Below are positions 6,913 to 7,367 of a stretch of 7,367 bases of DNA, in pieces. Each line of letters opens with the position of its first letter. The first letter of the stretch is position 1. A program made the position numbers and the translations under genes. The notes beneath the pieces were generated by a model that saw nothing but the letters and a program-made list of their open reading frames with translations, ran no database searches and was not told the origin of the DNA. This DNA is from CAZNMF01 sp035547155 (GTDB lineage: Bacteria; Acidobacteriota; Vicinamibacteria; Vicinamibacterales; SCN-69-37), in NCBI GenBank assembly GCA_035547155.1, contig DASZVJ010000183.1:1-7367 (forward strand), read 5' to 3'.

Positions 6913-7367
6913 TGGATCGTGAACCTCATCTGCCGCTGGGCGCGCTCGTTGCCGTGCCGCGCCTCGATCGTCAGGACGTACTCGCCAGGCCGCAGGCGCG
7001 CGAGGGGCAGCTCAACGGAGAAATCCATCCCGCGGCTCGCGCCGAACTGCGCCGGCAACACGCGCGACTCGCTATGGAACACGCTCGTGTCGCGATCGTC
7101 GCGGATCTCGGCGACGACGTAGCCGGGCATGGCCGCGCGGGAAAGGCCTTGATAGATGCGCGTGAACGCGATGACGCGATCGGCTGGCGCGAACACACGT
7201 TGCGCCGTCGGCCGCACCGGCACGAGATCGGCGAAGGCCGCAGCCGCCTCCGGCACGCGCGGAGGATCCGCATCCACCAGAATGCCGGACATCGACACCG
7301 GCGACTTGGCGTAGTCCGGCACGTCGACGTAGCCGTAAACGCTGCCCGTGCGGCCGAGCCGCGCGTC
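6909..7367 (-). CDS. Partial VWFA-type secreted protein (3' end only)
   Basis: The last 152 residues of a gene that runs off the right edge are present, and the frame is open to base 7367. The GTG at 7322 is an internal valine rather than a start, because homology continues upstream of it. GRTGSVYGYVDVPDYAKS matches NRGGSIYADLEVPDVARS at residues 523-540 of the next gene. Further matched blocks are VPVRPTAQRVFAP with VPLVPTTARDFAP, and a C-terminal PLARLRPGEYVLT with PLDRLTAGPYLLS. This is therefore the C-terminal beta-rich region of a tandem paralogue. The VWA domain itself would lie outside the window, so its presence is inferred from the sister protein. The TGA overlaps the next ATG by 4 bp, which implies coupled translation. 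Confidence 0.85.
   Translation of the reverse strand, partial: DARLGRTGSVYGYVDVPDYAKSPVSMSGILVDADPPRVPEAAAAFADLVPVRPTAQRVFAPADRVIAFTRIYQGLSRAAMPGYVVAEIRDDRDTSVFHSESRVLPAQFGASRGMDFSVELPLARLRPGEYVLTIEARHGNERAQRQMRFTIQ

Overview
The window reads as a piece of a GC-rich chromosome in which every supportable gene lies on the minus strand, so transcription runs from the right edge to the left. The best lineage clue is the pair of genes at 4897-7367. They carry the hallmarks of the 'VWFA-related Acidobacterial domain' family, which points to Acidobacteriota. A finer placement such as Vicinamibacteria is only a guess.

Layout in transcription order. (1) 7367-6909: the 3' end of a secreted VWFA-type protein, cut by the window edge. 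(2) 6912-4897: a complete secreted VWFA-related protein that overlaps gene 1 by 4 bp (ATGA) and is its paralogue. (3) 4896-4714: a 183-bp intergenic gap. It holds a compact repeat made of two inverted palindromes around four 7-bp units. (4) 4713-2281: an 810-residue polytopic membrane protein with a fused spermidine-synthase-like domain. (5) 2253-1159 and (6) 1162-47: two tandem paralogous exported proteins with a Rossmann/methyltransferase-like signature, again overlapping by 4 bp (ATGA). A second array of the same kind of 7-bp unit begins 5 bases after the last stop codon.

The genes fall into two tightly packed transcription units: the VWFA pair, and a three-gene unit (membrane aminopropyltransferase-like protein plus two exported paralogues; gaps of 27 bp and -4 bp). 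No reaction can be assigned with confidence. The three-gene unit is the most interesting part. It combines a membrane-anchored SAM/dcSAM-fold enzyme with two proteins that have a nucleotide-binding-like motif, a signal peptide, and exactly two cysteines in each mature chain at matching positions. This suggests an uncharacterised envelope process.

No tRNA, rRNA, CRISPR array, insertion sequence or phage gene was seen. Long open frames on the plus strand, including one of 983 codons, are judged to be antisense shadows of GC-rich codon usage.
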